DNA of 22,331 nucleotides. Source: an uncultured Opitutia bacterium. GTDB taxonomy: Bacteria > Verrucomicrobiota > Verrucomicrobiia > Opitutales > UBA953. Of the stretch, positions 15,441-22,331 are shown piece by piece. Both the position numbers and the translations under genes were made by a program. The stretch covers positions 1 through 22,331 of the forward strand of contig CAIKRN010000071.1 in assembly GCA_903829855.1 (NCBI GenBank), in the 5' to 3' direction. Every line of letters begins with the position of its first letter. The first letter of the stretch is position 1. The notes under the pieces are model-generated. The model was not told the DNA's origin, did no database searches, and saw nothing but the letters and a program-made list of their open reading frames with translations.

Positions 15441-15546
15441 AACGAAGACCCCGACTTCAACGGACGACCTCGAGTGAGTCAAAGGCAAAGGCAATATCCA
15501 CGGTCCAGGCTCGCCAAAACCCCCTCAAAAGACCCACAATTACCCC

Positions 15547-16299
15547 ATGCGCTGCCTGTTAACCCTCCTTTTGCTGTGGGCCGGCGTCAGGCCCGTCTTC
15601 GCACAATGGCAGATTTTCGCGGAGAACCTACCCAAGCCAGGCTCCTGGGCTCGCTACCAATTGGAGAATAAGGTTGGGGGGGAAGTCGTCTCTAAATCCG
15701 AAATCAATATCTCAATCCGAACCGGCAGGGAAGTCGGCGGCAAGCCCCACGTCTGGTTCACGGTGGAGCCCGTCGGCTGGCTCGGCTCTCGCGAACAAGC
15801 TCCGCTCCGTTTACTTCTGCGCGAGGACATGGATCGAACAGGGGCGAGCCGTCTCATCGAGAACTCCCATGAGATTGTCTTCTCGAATCCGGTTAAAGGC
15901 GCCTACCACATGACCCGCGAAGATATCGACTGGGTCTCGAAATGGGCGAACCTCAGCTACACCAGCGAACTTACCGAAGACGTGCCCGCCCAGGAAATTA
16001 TCGAAGCTGGCGGCCGTAAATTCGGCTGTGCGCGCATGAAGATGCACGCCTCGACAATTACCGACCCTCCCGTCGTGCCGAAGCAAACCATTGAGTTCAA
16101 AGGCACCGTCTGGCGCTCCGCCCAAAGCCCTTTCGGCGTCGTGCAGGCAGAATGGACCGAGAAAACCACGAAGAAGGACCAGAGCCGCGAAGAACTCAAA
16201 GCCCTCCGCTTGCTGGCCAATGGCTGGGAGCAGCCGCCCGCCGAGTCCATTGACCGCGGGCGCGAATTCTCGGTCTGGCGCCTCATCTTCGGACGGTAA
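15547..16299 (+). CDS. Secreted protein of unknown function
   Basis: A 250-residue protein that I cannot assign to a family. It has a signal peptide (MRCLLTLLLLWAGVRPVFAQ, cleavage likely after the Ala-x-Ala-like FAQ or PVFA). The mature part opens with GSWARYQLENKVGGEVVSKSEINISI, and has regular beta-strand-like alternation and two cysteines or fewer, which suggests a small beta-rich periplasmic or surface protein. There are no membrane segments or catalytic motifs. It is divergent from the cimA leader, with 106 bp between starts, and ends at its own hairpin terminator, so it is likely monocistronic. The ATG at 15547 begins the signal peptide directly. Confidence 0.75.
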   Translation: MRCLLTLLLLWAGVRPVFAQWQIFAENLPKPGSWARYQLENKVGGEVVSKSEINISIRTGREVGGKPHVWFTVEPVGWLGSREQAPLRLLLREDMDRTGASRLIENSHEIVFSNPVKGAYHMTREDIDWVSKWANLSYTSELTEDVPAQEIIEAGGRKFGCARMKMHASTITDPPVVPKQTIEFKGTVWRSAQSPFGVVQAEWTEKTTKKDQSREELKALRLLANGWEQPPAESIDRGREFSVWRLIFGR

Positions 16300-16304
16300 A
16301 AGAA

Positions 16305-16336
16305 CCAGCCCACCCGGGTTAAAGCGGATGGGCTGG
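16305..16336 (+). terminator. Hairpin terminator after the secreted protein gene
   Basis: CCAGCCCA (16305-16312) pairs exactly with TGGGCTGG (16329-16336) around a 16-base loop, 5 bases after the stop codon. A-rich sequence precedes it and only GTTAAAT follows, so it may act in both directions, also ending the tRNA-Phe transcript from the other strand. Confidence 0.55.
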
Positions 16337-16343
16337 CGTTAAA

Positions 16344-16419
16344 TGGTGGCCTGAGTCGGAATCGAACCAACGACACGACGCTCTTCAGGCGTCTGCTCTA
16401 CCAACTGAGCTATCAGGCC
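16344..16419 (-). tRNA. tRNA-Phe (anticodon GAA)
   Basis: The minus strand folds as a full cloverleaf. The acceptor is GGCCTGA/TCAGGCC, the D arm GCTC/GAGC, the anticodon stem GACGC/GCGTC with loop CTGAAGA, and the T arm GTTGG/CCGAC with loop TTCGATT. Anticodon GAA reads Phe codons. Discriminator A is followed by an encoded CCA (16346-16344). It lies 28 bases after the dapL terminator on the same strand. Confidence 0.96.
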
Positions 16420-16446
16420 AATTAACTGGACGTTCAGAAGGACAAA

Positions 16447-16483
16447 GCCCCCCTTCCCTGTCAATCCGACAAGGAAGGGAGGC
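16447..16483 (-). terminator. Strong intrinsic terminator of the aminotransferase gene
   Basis: A 16-bp stem (16483-16468 with 16462-16447) encloses the 5-base loop GGATT. Read on the minus strand every position pairs if two G-U pairs are allowed; on the plus strand those two would be A-C mismatches, so it is built for minus-strand transcripts. TTTGTCCTT follows. It lies 12 bases after the gene's stop. Confidence 0.85.
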
Positions 16484-16495
16484 TCAAAAAGACGG

Positions 16496-17740
16496 TCAGA
16501 AGCTGAATTTCCAAGGGGCCAGGCGACGCTCCACCTCGGCGATGACTTCGGCTTCACCCGCCTCACCCTTGTCGGAAACAAAGGTCACAGAGAAGCGTAC
16601 GAACGAGCCGCAATCATCCCAGGGTACGGTGGAAATGAGGTGCTCGGTAATCATCCACTGCGAGAAGGCTTCACCGGAATCGAAGCTCACTGAGCCGGAC
16701 GGACCCGTAGCAGACTTCGGGGCTGGCATGTAGAGGAAGAAGCCGGCGCCGGGCTTGCGCACCTGGAAGCCGAGTTTGGCGAGGACGCCGACGAGCTTGT
16801 CCATGCGGCGAGAGTATTTGGCCGCGATGGCCTTCGGAATGGAGACTTCATCGAGTCCGGCAGCACCAGCCTTCTGGATGCCGAGGAACTGACCGGAGTC
16901 AGAATTGTCCTTCACGTCGCCATAAGCACGCACGAGCAGCGCGTTGCCGGCGACGAAGCCGATGCGCCAGCCAGTCATATTGTGGCTCTTGGAAAGCGAG
17001 TGCAACTCGAGGGCGACATCTTTGGCACCCGGAATCTGGAGAATAGAGACCTGCTCCGGGCCGAAATGCAGCGAGCCATAGGCGGCATCCTGGATGACGA
17101 CGAGGTTGTGCTGCTTGGCGAACGCGACGACTTCCTCGAAGAACTTGCGCGTGGCGACCGCACCAGTGGGGTTATTTGGGTAATTCAGGACAAGCACCTT
17201 GGCCTTGGCCAAGATCTCGGCAGGAATTGATTTCAGGTCCGGCAGGAAGGCGTTCTCGGCGGTGAGCTTCAGGTTATGGACGAGGCCGCCGTAGTATTTA
17301 GCGTGGGTGCCGAAGACGGGGTAACCGGGCACGGTCATCAGTACATAGTCACCAGGATTAATCAGGCAGCCCGGCAGGATTGAGAGCGCCGCCTTGGAGC
17401 CGATCGAGTGGAGGACTTCGGTGTCGACGTCGACGGTCACGCCGAAGAGGTTCTGCATGTAGCGGGCGGCGGCCTGCTTGAAGTCCGCGCCACCGTTATC
17501 GGCGTAGCCACGATTCTCCGGCTTGGCGACTTCGGTCTGCAGCGCCTTCACCACCATCGGGAAAGCCATCTCGTCGGGCTCACCGACGCCGAGGTCGATC
17601 AGGGCGACATCCGGCTTGGCCTTCTTGGCGGCAGCCTTGGCGCGCTTGATCTTCTCGAACTTATAAATGGCAGTCGATTTGCCGTAATTGGCTCCGCCGA
17701 TGCGTTCGGCGAAAAGCTGCTGGATGTAGGACTCGGACAT
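16496..17740 (-). CDS. dapL: Class I/II aminotransferase, probably LL-diaminopimelate aminotransferase
   Basis: A 414-residue PLP enzyme of fold type I. Visible landmarks are GVGEPDEMAFP (51-61), the NYPNNPTGA active-site loop with Asn190, Asp218 and Tyr221 in VIQDAAYGSLHF, the PLP-binding Lys251 in LHSLSKSHNMTGWRIGF, and Arg259. The length and the stretch GSKAALSILPG...VPGYPVFGTHAKYYGG fit the DapL-type aminotransferases known from Verrucomicrobia. These convert tetrahydrodipicolinate to LL-diaminopimelate in one step for lysine and peptidoglycan. An aspartate or alanine aminotransferase of the same superfamily cannot be fully excluded. The open frame runs 93 codons further upstream through the TspO gene, but MSESYIQQLFAERIGG at 17740 is the natural start. 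The gene is divergent from tspO and ends at a strong terminator. Confidence 0.8.
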   Translation of the reverse strand: MSESYIQQLFAERIGGANYGKSTAIYKFEKIKRAKAAAKKAKPDVALIDLGVGEPDEMAFPMVVKALQTEVAKPENRGYADNGGADFKQAAARYMQNLFGVTVDVDTEVLHSIGSKAALSILPGCLINPGDYVLMTVPGYPVFGTHAKYYGGLVHNLKLTAENAFLPDLKSIPAEILAKAKVLVLNYPNNPTGAVATRKFFEEVVAFAKQHNLVVIQDAAYGSLHFGPEQVSILQIPGAKDVALELHSLSKSHNMTGWRIGFVAGNALLVRAYGDVKDNSDSGQFLGIQKAGAAGLDEVSIPKAIAAKYSRRMDKLVGVLAKLGFQVRKPGAGFFLYMPAPKSATGPSGSVSFDSGEAFSQWMITEHLISTVPWDDCGSFVRFSVTFVSDKGEAGEAEVIAEVERRLAPWKFSF

Positions 17741-17803
17741 GGCGGTAAGGCCTTGAAAAAGAGGGGCAAGACGGCCGATGGCAAGCGGACTCCGCACCCA
17801 GCC

Positions 17804-17833
17804 TTGCCTAGGCCAAACTCTGGCCAATATTAG
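17804..17833 (+). promoter_or_regulatory. Candidate promoter of the TspO gene
   Basis: TTGCCT (17804-17809) and TATTAG (17828-17833) are 18 bases apart. The -10 ends only 4 bases before the ATG at 17838, so transcription would begin on or beside the start codon, which would give a leaderless mRNA. Two GGCCAA direct repeats (17811 and 17822) lie 11 bases apart, one helix turn, within the spacer. This is tentative. Confidence 0.4.
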
Positions 17834-17837
17834 CGTC

Positions 17838-18311
17838 ATGGAACAGGTCCCAGCGCAGCCAAGAAACATAGGGCGATCTATCTTGCTCGCCATCCTCTGC
17901 ACGACCATCGGGGCGCTGAGCGCCGAGGCCACGCTGCCCGAGATCAAGGGCTGGTACGCTGGGCTGACCAAGCCGTGGTTTAATCCGCCCAACTGGGTCT
18001 TCGGGCCTGTCTGGTTCATGATTTATGTCTGGATGGCCCTAGCCGCCTCCGCCGCCTGGGATAACCGAGCAACCCGCCGGACATTCTTCATCATCCTACC
18101 GGTGAATGCGCTCTGGTCCCTGCTCTTCTTCGGACTGCATCGGCCGGACCTCGCACTCACCGATATCCTGGCCTACCTGATCTTGCTCGTCATCTGGATT
18201 CGGCAGCTCTGGCCACAACACCGCGACCACGCCAAGCTTCAAGTCATCCACCTACTCTGGGTCAGCTTCGCCACCGTGCTTAATGCGAGCATCTGGTGGC
18301 TCAATAAATAA
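17838..18311 (+). CDS. TspO/MBR-family tryptophan-rich sensory protein
   Basis: A 157-residue protein of exact family length with five predicted membrane helices. The hallmark WYAGLTKPWFNPPNWVFGPVW lies at residues 39-59. It is followed by the helix-III/IV pattern PVNALWSLLFFGLHRP (88-103) and the C-terminal LLWVSFATVLNASIWWLN. TspO proteins bind porphyrins and related ligands in the membrane and modulate stress and tetrapyrrole responses. I use the ATG at 17838; an upstream frame of 20 codons lacks TspO character. It is divergent from dapL and ends 1 base before a strong hairpin terminator. No porphyrin genes are nearby. Confidence 0.93.
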   Translation: MEQVPAQPRNIGRSILLAILCTTIGALSAEATLPEIKGWYAGLTKPWFNPPNWVFGPVWFMIYVWMALAASAAWDNRATRRTFFIILPVNALWSLLFFGLHRPDLALTDILAYLILLVIWIRQLWPQHRDHAKLQVIHLLWVSFATVLNASIWWLNK

Positions 18312-18312
18312 A

Positions 18313-18335
18313 AAGGCCCCGGAAACCGGGGCCTT
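18313..18335. terminator. Bidirectional terminator between the TspO gene and the oxidoreductase gene
   Basis: AAGGCCCCGG and CCGGGGCCTT form a perfect 10-bp stem with an AAA loop. A-rich sequence on the left supplies the T-run for minus-strand transcripts and TTGGTAAC follows on the right. It sits between two convergent genes and should serve both. Confidence 0.88.
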
Positions 18336-18356
18336 GGTAACAGACTGGCGGGCGCC

Positions 18357-19526
18357 TTAGTCGGCGAGCTTGGTCCAGCGGGCGTTACCCTTCGAAGACT
18401 TCACCGCGGCCTCGATGAAAGCCATGCCGGTGACACCATCGTCAATCGATGGGAAGTCGTAGCCAGCCTTAGGAGCCTTACGGCCTTCAAGGCGATCAGT
18501 GATGGCTTCAGCGGCGGCGCGATAGATGTTCGCAAACGCTTCAATAAAGGCCTCAGGATGGCCGAAGGGTGTGCGGCTAAACTTCTTACAGGCATCGCCG
18601 TTGTAAGAGTTCCCGCGACGGTGGGTCTGGCGCGGTTGATCGAGGTATTTCACGATTAACTCATTCGGATGTTCCTGGTGCCACTCGAGCGAAGCGAGGG
18701 TGCCGTAGACACGGATATTGAGATTATTCTCATCACCGGTGGAAATCTGCGAGGCGTGCAGGACGCCCTTGGCGCCGCCTTTGTAACGCACGAGCATATT
18801 GGCGTCATCATCAAGCAAGCGGCCTGGAATGAAGGTGCTGAGGTCAGCGGCGATTTCCTTAATTTCAAGGCCAGTGACGTAATGGACGAGGTTCTCGGCA
18901 TGCGTGCCAATATCGCCCACGCAGTTCGAAACGCCGGAGCAGTTCGGGTCCATGCGCCAGTTAGCGATCTTCTGGATTTTCCCAGACTGCAACGCGCCGA
19001 TACCGTAACCCTGAGGGTATTCGACGAGGACCTTGTTGATCTTGCCGAGCTTACCGGCAGCCACAAAATCACGAGCTTCCTTGACCATTGGGTAACCGGT
19101 GTAGTTGTGCAGCAAGGCAAAGACCAAGCCGCTCTTCTTAACGATAGCCTTGAGTTTCTTCCCTTCAGCGAGGGAGAACGCGAGGGGCTTCTCGCAAATC
19201 ACATGGATGCCTGCCTCAAGGAAGGCCTTGGCGACGGGGTAATGCAAGTCGTTGCGGGCGACGATGGAGACGAAGTCGATCCGATCGCCGAGCGGGCGCT
19301 TCGCCTCGGCCTTGGCCATCTCGGCGTACGAACCGTACACGCGCGCCGGGTCCAGGTTGAGGTCCTGGCCGGAGAGCTTGGATTTCTCGGGATCCGAGGA
19401 GAAAGCGCCTGCCACGAGGTCGATTTTTCCGTCGAGGGCCGCGGCCATGCGATGCACGCCGCCGATGAAAGCGCCGCGACCGCCACCAACCATGCCCATC
19501 CGGAGTTTGCGATTAAGAGATGCCAT
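18357..19526 (-). CDS. Gfo/Idh/MocA-family oxidoreductase (first of two)
   Basis: A 389-residue NAD(P)-dependent dehydrogenase. The Rossmann start MGMVGGGRGAFIGGVHR (10-26) binds the nucleotide. The conserved CEKPL is at 111-115 with catalytic Lys113, and DIGTHAENL carries Asp205 and His209 in the usual D-x3-H spacing. The C-terminal half is the sheet domain typical of the family. Such enzymes oxidise or reduce sugars, inositols and 3-keto-sugars; the substrate cannot be read here. It lies 15 bp after the second dehydrogenase gene and is the last gene of the cluster, ended by the shared terminator. The leader before the ATG at 19526 is C/T rich with no Shine-Dalgarno. Confidence 0.88.
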   Translation of the reverse strand: MASLNRKLRMGMVGGGRGAFIGGVHRMAAALDGKIDLVAGAFSSDPEKSKLSGQDLNLDPARVYGSYAEMAKAEAKRPLGDRIDFVSIVARNDLHYPVAKAFLEAGIHVICEKPLAFSLAEGKKLKAIVKKSGLVFALLHNYTGYPMVKEARDFVAAGKLGKINKVLVEYPQGYGIGALQSGKIQKIANWRMDPNCSGVSNCVGDIGTHAENLVHYVTGLEIKEIAADLSTFIPGRLLDDDANMLVRYKGGAKGVLHASQISTGDENNLNIRVYGTLASLEWHQEHPNELIVKYLDQPRQTHRRGNSYNGDACKKFSRTPFGHPEAFIEAFANIYRAAAEAITDRLEGRKAPKAGYDFPSIDDGVTGMAFIEAAVKSSKGNARWTKLAD

Positions 19527-19541
19527 AGGAGTAGAGAGTAA

Positions 19542-20624
19542 TCAGAGGGAGACGGGCTTACCGCTCTTCGCGGAAGCGTAGATAGCGTCGATAACCTGCA
19601 TCAGGCGGTAGGCCTGCTCGGGGGTATTGAGGGGTTTGGCGCGGCCTTCGATGGCCTCGATGAAGTTCGCGGCGGAGGCGATGCGGCCCATGTCTTCGCA
19701 CGCAGGCGTGACGATGGAGCGGTTCACGCTATTGCCGTTTTCCTGCACGTAGAGTTCGCACGTATCAATCGCGGTGTTGTCGAGGCCATCGATGCCGAAG
19801 AGGCGCTCAACCTTACCGCCAGCCTTGGTGCCTTGGAAGACAACGGAGACTTCCTCGCGCTTGATCATCTCAGCCCAGGAAACCTGCAAGGTCAGCACCT
19901 GGCCGGTCTTGAAGGTCACAAAGCCATGGGCGGCGTTCTCAACGTCGGTGACGCCACCGACGCGATCAGGAATACCCCAAGGGCCCTTGAAGGACTTGTC
20001 TTGGATGAAGTCGTTGAAGGTCTGGCCGAGCACGTGGGCTGGCTCAGGGTAGCCCATGAAATACATCGCGAGGTCGACCATGTGCAGCAAGTCGATGAGG
20101 GGGCCGCCACCGGAGAGCTCCTTGGTCGTAAACCAGCCGCCGAAGCCCGGAATGCCGGTGCGGCGAATCCACTTAGCCTGGGCGGAGTTGATCTTACCGA
20201 CCTGACCCTGCTCGATGTACTTGATCATCGCCTGGGATTCCGGGCGGGCACGATTATTGAAATTAAACATCACGTGCTTACCGGACTTCTTGGAAGCAGT
20301 GATGATTTCGAGCACCTCGGGGGCGCTCAACGCCGGAGGCTTCTCGCAGAATACATGCTTACCAGCCTCGAGGCACTGGATCGCCAAGGAGGCGTGGAAC
20401 TTGTTCGGAACAATGACACTCACGGCGTCCAATTCCTTGTGCGCCGCGAGCATGGCTTCGACGGACTCGTAAGAGTGCTTGATGCCATGCTTTTCAGCGG
20501 CCTTCTTGGCGGCTCCGGGTGCTGGATCGGCGACCGCGATGATTTCCGCGCCCGCCTGCTTGAAGCCAGCGGCGTGGTATTGAAGCATGCCACCTGCGCC
20601 GATGACGCCTACTTTAGTTGCCAT
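19542..20624 (-). CDS. Gfo/Idh/MocA-family oxidoreductase (second of two)
   Basis: A 360-residue dehydrogenase. The Rossmann motif is KVGVIGAGGMLQYHAAG (4-20) and the NAD(P)-ribose region is VADP (31-34). FCEKPPALS holds catalytic Lys95, and GGGPLIDLLHMVDLAMYFMG (172-191) holds Asp178 and His181. The D-to-H spacing is two residues, where the family motif usually has three. The protein differs greatly from its neighbour dehydrogenase, so the two probably act on different intermediates or in opposite directions of an oxidation/reduction pair. It lies 23 bp after the isomerase gene and 15 bp before the other dehydrogenase, in one operon. The ATG at 20624 has no Shine-Dalgarno. Confidence 0.88.
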   Translation of the reverse strand: MATKVGVIGAGGMLQYHAAGFKQAGAEIIAVADPAPGAAKKAAEKHGIKHSYESVEAMLAAHKELDAVSVIVPNKFHASLAIQCLEAGKHVFCEKPPALSAPEVLEIITASKKSGKHVMFNFNNRARPESQAMIKYIEQGQVGKINSAQAKWIRRTGIPGFGGWFTTKELSGGGPLIDLLHMVDLAMYFMGYPEPAHVLGQTFNDFIQDKSFKGPWGIPDRVGGVTDVENAAHGFVTFKTGQVLTLQVSWAEMIKREEVSVVFQGTKAGGKVERLFGIDGLDNTAIDTCELYVQENGNSVNRSIVTPACEDMGRIASAANFIEAIEGRAKPLNTPEQAYRLMQVIDAIYASAKSGKPVSL

Positions 20625-20647
20625 GATATGTGTGGAGTGAGAGGTGA

Positions 20648-21709
20648 TTACTTGCCCTGCGCGGACTTGTCGAAAGCAGCGTCGAAGGCGACTTTGTTGG
20701 TCGGGAAAGAGAGCTTCTTAACGTAAGCAGCGGATTCAGCGGCACCGAAGAAGCGATCCATCCGACCATCTTCCCACTCGACGGAGAGCGGGCCGTCGTA
20801 GCCAACATCATTGAGGGCAACAATGACGTCCTCAAAGCGAATATCGCCGCGTCCGACGGAGCGGAAATCCCAAGCGCGACGGGCGTCGCAGAAATCCGTG
20901 TGACCACCGAAGACGCCGACGGTGCCATCGCCGTGACCCCACCAGACGTCCTTCATGTGGGCGTGGTGGATCTGTTTGCCGAAGGTGCGGATGAATTTCA
21001 CGTAATCGACGCCCTGGTAGCCGAGGTGGCTGGGGTCGTAGTTGAAGCCAAAGCGCTTGTGATTACCGACCGCATCGAGGGCGCGCTGAGCGGAAGCGAT
21101 GTCGAAGGCGATTTCGGTCGGGTGCACTTCCAGGCCGAAGTAGACGTCGTTCTTTTCGAAGACCTCGAGGATGGGCTGCCAGCGCTTGGCGAAATCATCA
21201 TAGCCCTTCTGCAGGTAAGCCTGATTGGTGGGCGGGAACGCGTAGATGGCGTGCCAGATCGAGGAACCGGTGAAACCGTTAACCACGGTCTTTCCCGTGC
21301 CCTTCGGCTTATTGGCCATGTAGGCCTTACCGGCATCAAAGAACTTGCGGGCGGCCTGAGCCGTCAGCGCCATCTCGGCGCAGGCACGCTGGCGGACGCC
21401 TTCCGGATTACCATCACCCCAGACATGGGCCGGCAGAATGCACTGATGGCGTTCATCGATATTATCACAGGTGGCCTGACCGACGAGGTGCGCGGAAATG
21501 GCCCAGCAGCCGAGGTCATGCTTCTTGAGCATTTCCCAAATGGACTCCACGTAGCCCTTTTCGTTGACGGCACGCGAGACGTCGAAGTGATCACCCCAAC
21601 AGGCGAGTTCGACCCCTTCGTAACCCATGGCTTTCACCTTGGGGAGGAGTTCGGCGATTTTGAGGTCGGCCCACTGGCCGGTGAAGAGGGTAACGGGGCG
21701 CTGTGACAT
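20648..21709 (-). CDS. Sugar phosphate isomerase/epimerase-family protein (xylose isomerase-like TIM barrel)
   Basis: A 353-residue AP-endonuclease-2-type TIM barrel. The likely metal ligands appear on successive strands: Glu194 in FGLEVHP, Asp225 and His228 in NYDPSHLGYQG, His251 in HHAHMKD, and Glu311 in LSVEWED. Members isomerise or epimerise sugars, dehydrate inosose, or cleave keto-glycosides with Mn or Mg. Repeated pairing with Gfo/Idh/MocA dehydrogenases suggests it acts on a keto-sugar or keto-inositol made by one of them. The ATG at 21709 is embedded in a 10-bp perfect inverted repeat, and the usual ribosome-binding region is replaced by runs of C. It follows the FGGY kinase by 81 bp. 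Confidence 0.85.
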   Translation of the reverse strand: MSQRPVTLFTGQWADLKIAELLPKVKAMGYEGVELACWGDHFDVSRAVNEKGYVESIWEMLKKHDLGCWAISAHLVGQATCDNIDERHQCILPAHVWGDGNPEGVRQRACAEMALTAQAARKFFDAGKAYMANKPKGTGKTVVNGFTGSSIWHAIYAFPPTNQAYLQKGYDDFAKRWQPILEVFEKNDVYFGLEVHPTEIAFDIASAQRALDAVGNHKRFGFNYDPSHLGYQGVDYVKFIRTFGKQIHHAHMKDVWWGHGDGTVGVFGGHTDFCDARRAWDFRSVGRGDIRFEDVIVALNDVGYDGPLSVEWEDGRMDRFFGAAESAAYVKKLSFPTNKVAFDAAFDKSAQGK

Positions 21710-21736
21710 AGGGATGGGGGTGAGCCCCCTATGTCA
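21704..21736. repeat. 10-bp perfect inverted repeat over the isomerase start codon
   Basis: TGACATAGGG (21704-21713) and CCCTATGTCA (21727-21736) are exact inverted repeats with 13 bases between. The minus-strand ATG (21709-21707) lies inside one arm. In mRNA the arms, extended inside by GG/CC, would hide the start codon. On DNA the repeat could be an operator; a weak promoter TTGAAC (21759-21754), 17 bases, TGACAT (21736-21731) would end in the other arm. Either role is inferred. Confidence 0.65.
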
Positions 21737-21790
21737 GCCAATCACGCCCCTTTGTTCAAGTGGGCAATGCTCACAGTCCCCAAAATATGC

Positions 21791-22331
21791 TTATCGCGAC
21801 AGGGCTTGGCCGAGTTCGGCCTCGAGCTTGTCGTAGGCCGCCCGGAGGGCCGGGTCAGGCTGAACAACGCCTGGGGCCGGAGCACAGAAAACCTTCTCCA
21901 AATCAGCCATTTTTGACCCACAAGCGCCTTCGGCCGCCCGGAGGGCGGCACCTAACGCTGCGGAGTCCGAAACCGCCAAACGGAGCACCGGGGCGCCAAA
22001 AACATCGGCGAAAATCTTGGCTACGGAGGGGTTCTCGGAGGCGCCGCCCGTTAAAAGCAGCTGGGTCGTCGGAGTGCCCACCCAGCGGCTATGGAAGCGT
22101 AGGCTGAGTGCCTGGCCTTCGACGGCCGCACGCGGGAGCGAGCCCTTCGTCGCAGGCACGCCCAAGGCGATACGACCAGCTGGCCGGCGTGGCGTAATCT
22201 CCGGCTCTTCCATCGGCAACACTGCCGAAACGGCCGCGGGGGCCGCATCAACGGCCGCGGAGAACGCCGCCCAATCATCCAAGCCACATTCGCGACGAAT
22301 GGCCTCACGCGCGAGCGACCCATTGCGCACA
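21791..22331 (-). CDS. FGGY-family carbohydrate kinase, C-terminal part (xylulokinase-like; runs off right edge)
   Basis: About 180 residues of the C-terminal domain are visible, with no start in the window. The stretch LTGGASENPSVAKIFADVFG and then VSDSAALGAALRAA is the ATP-binding and closing region of FGGY sugar kinases, and NGSLAREAIRRECGLDDW is typical of the XylB branch. These enzymes phosphorylate pentuloses, hexuloses or polyols for catabolism. Xylulose is a fair guess from the wording but other ketoses are possible. The stop is a TAA at 21791. It sits 81 bp ahead of the isomerase gene on the same strand, suggesting one sugar pathway, though the inverted repeat in the gap may make expression separate. 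Confidence 0.83.
   Translation of the reverse strand, partial: VRNGSLAREAIRRECGLDDWAAFSAAVDAAPAAVSAVLPMEEPEITPRRPAGRIALGVPATKGSLPRAAVEGQALSLRFHSRWVGTPTTQLLLTGGASENPSVAKIFADVFGAPVLRLAVSDSAALGAALRAAEGACGSKMADLEKVFCAPAPGVVQPDPALRAAYDKLEAELGQALSR

Noticed and set aside
14140..15477. A 445-codon open frame on the plus strand, antisense to cimA
   Set aside because: It lies opposite a clear citramalate synthase, has no recognisable domain, and its composition is that of a GC-rich reverse frame.
16459..16464. A perfect TTGACA box upstream of tRNA-Phe
   Set aside because: It lies inside the 3' arm of the dapL terminator stem and no -10 lies at 16-18 bases; the match is likely by chance.
17741..18019. 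93-codon upstream extension of the dapL frame
   Set aside because: It would run through the start region of the divergent TspO gene and bears no resemblance to aminotransferases; the ATG at 17740 matches the family N-terminus.
19833..20726. A 297-codon plus-strand frame opposite the second dehydrogenase gene
   Set aside because: It is a shadow of a well-supported gene; no motif or start context supports it. The same holds for the plus-strand frame at 18669-19541 and the 268-codon frame at 20900-21706.
1..22331. CRISPR arrays, insertion sequences, prophage or integrase genes, toxin-antitoxin pairs
   Set aside because: No regularly spaced repeats, transposase or integrase motifs, or paired small ORFs of such families were seen on either strand.

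Overview
The window looks like chromosomal DNA of a Verrucomicrobiota bacterium, most likely Opitutae-like. This is inferred from protein style and gene content (DapL-type aminotransferase, DUF4337 protein, Gfo/Idh/MocA plus TIM-barrel isomerase cluster, formylglycine-generating enzyme, GC-rich coding). Most start codons also lack a recognisable Shine-Dalgarno sequence. There is no sign of phage, insertion sequence, integron or CRISPR. It reads as a housekeeping and metabolic region.

Layout. 1-1406 (minus): the N-terminal part of yidC, running off the left edge, and pyrE. 1514-2596 (plus): a membrane-anchored formylglycine-generating enzyme, divergent from pyrE. 2600-9296 (minus): a tight five-gene run of TerC-family protein, MsbA-like ABC transporter, GT9-family glycosyltransferase, phytoene desaturase-like FAD oxidoreductase and MFS transporter, pointing to envelope or lipid work. 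9390-9461: tRNA-Arg(CCT). 9480-12623: a secreted protein with a possible NlpC/P60-like C-terminus (minus), then a DUF4337 membrane protein and a NYN/OST-HTH putative RNA nuclease (plus). 12626-15440 (minus): a secreted alpha/beta hydrolase, (R)-citramalate synthase (cimA) and its leader. 15547-18311: a secreted protein of unknown function, tRNA-Phe(GAA), dapL and a TspO-family protein, punctuated by clear hairpin terminators. 18357-22331 (minus): a sugar or polyol catabolic cluster with an FGGY kinase (partial), a sugar phosphate isomerase/epimerase-like protein and two Gfo/Idh/MocA dehydrogenases.

The best discovery lies between 15249 and 15440. An unannotated 29-codon ORF upstream of cimA has six isoleucine codons among residues 19-27, followed by competing hairpins. 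This is the layout of a ribosome-mediated attenuator that senses isoleucine, placed in front of the first enzyme of the citramalate route to isoleucine. Other points of interest are a 10-bp perfect inverted repeat over the start codon of the sugar isomerase gene, an 11-bp hairpin abutting the esterase start codon, a GT9 protein lacking the usual catalytic Asp, and a formylglycine-generating enzyme with an N-terminal membrane anchor.
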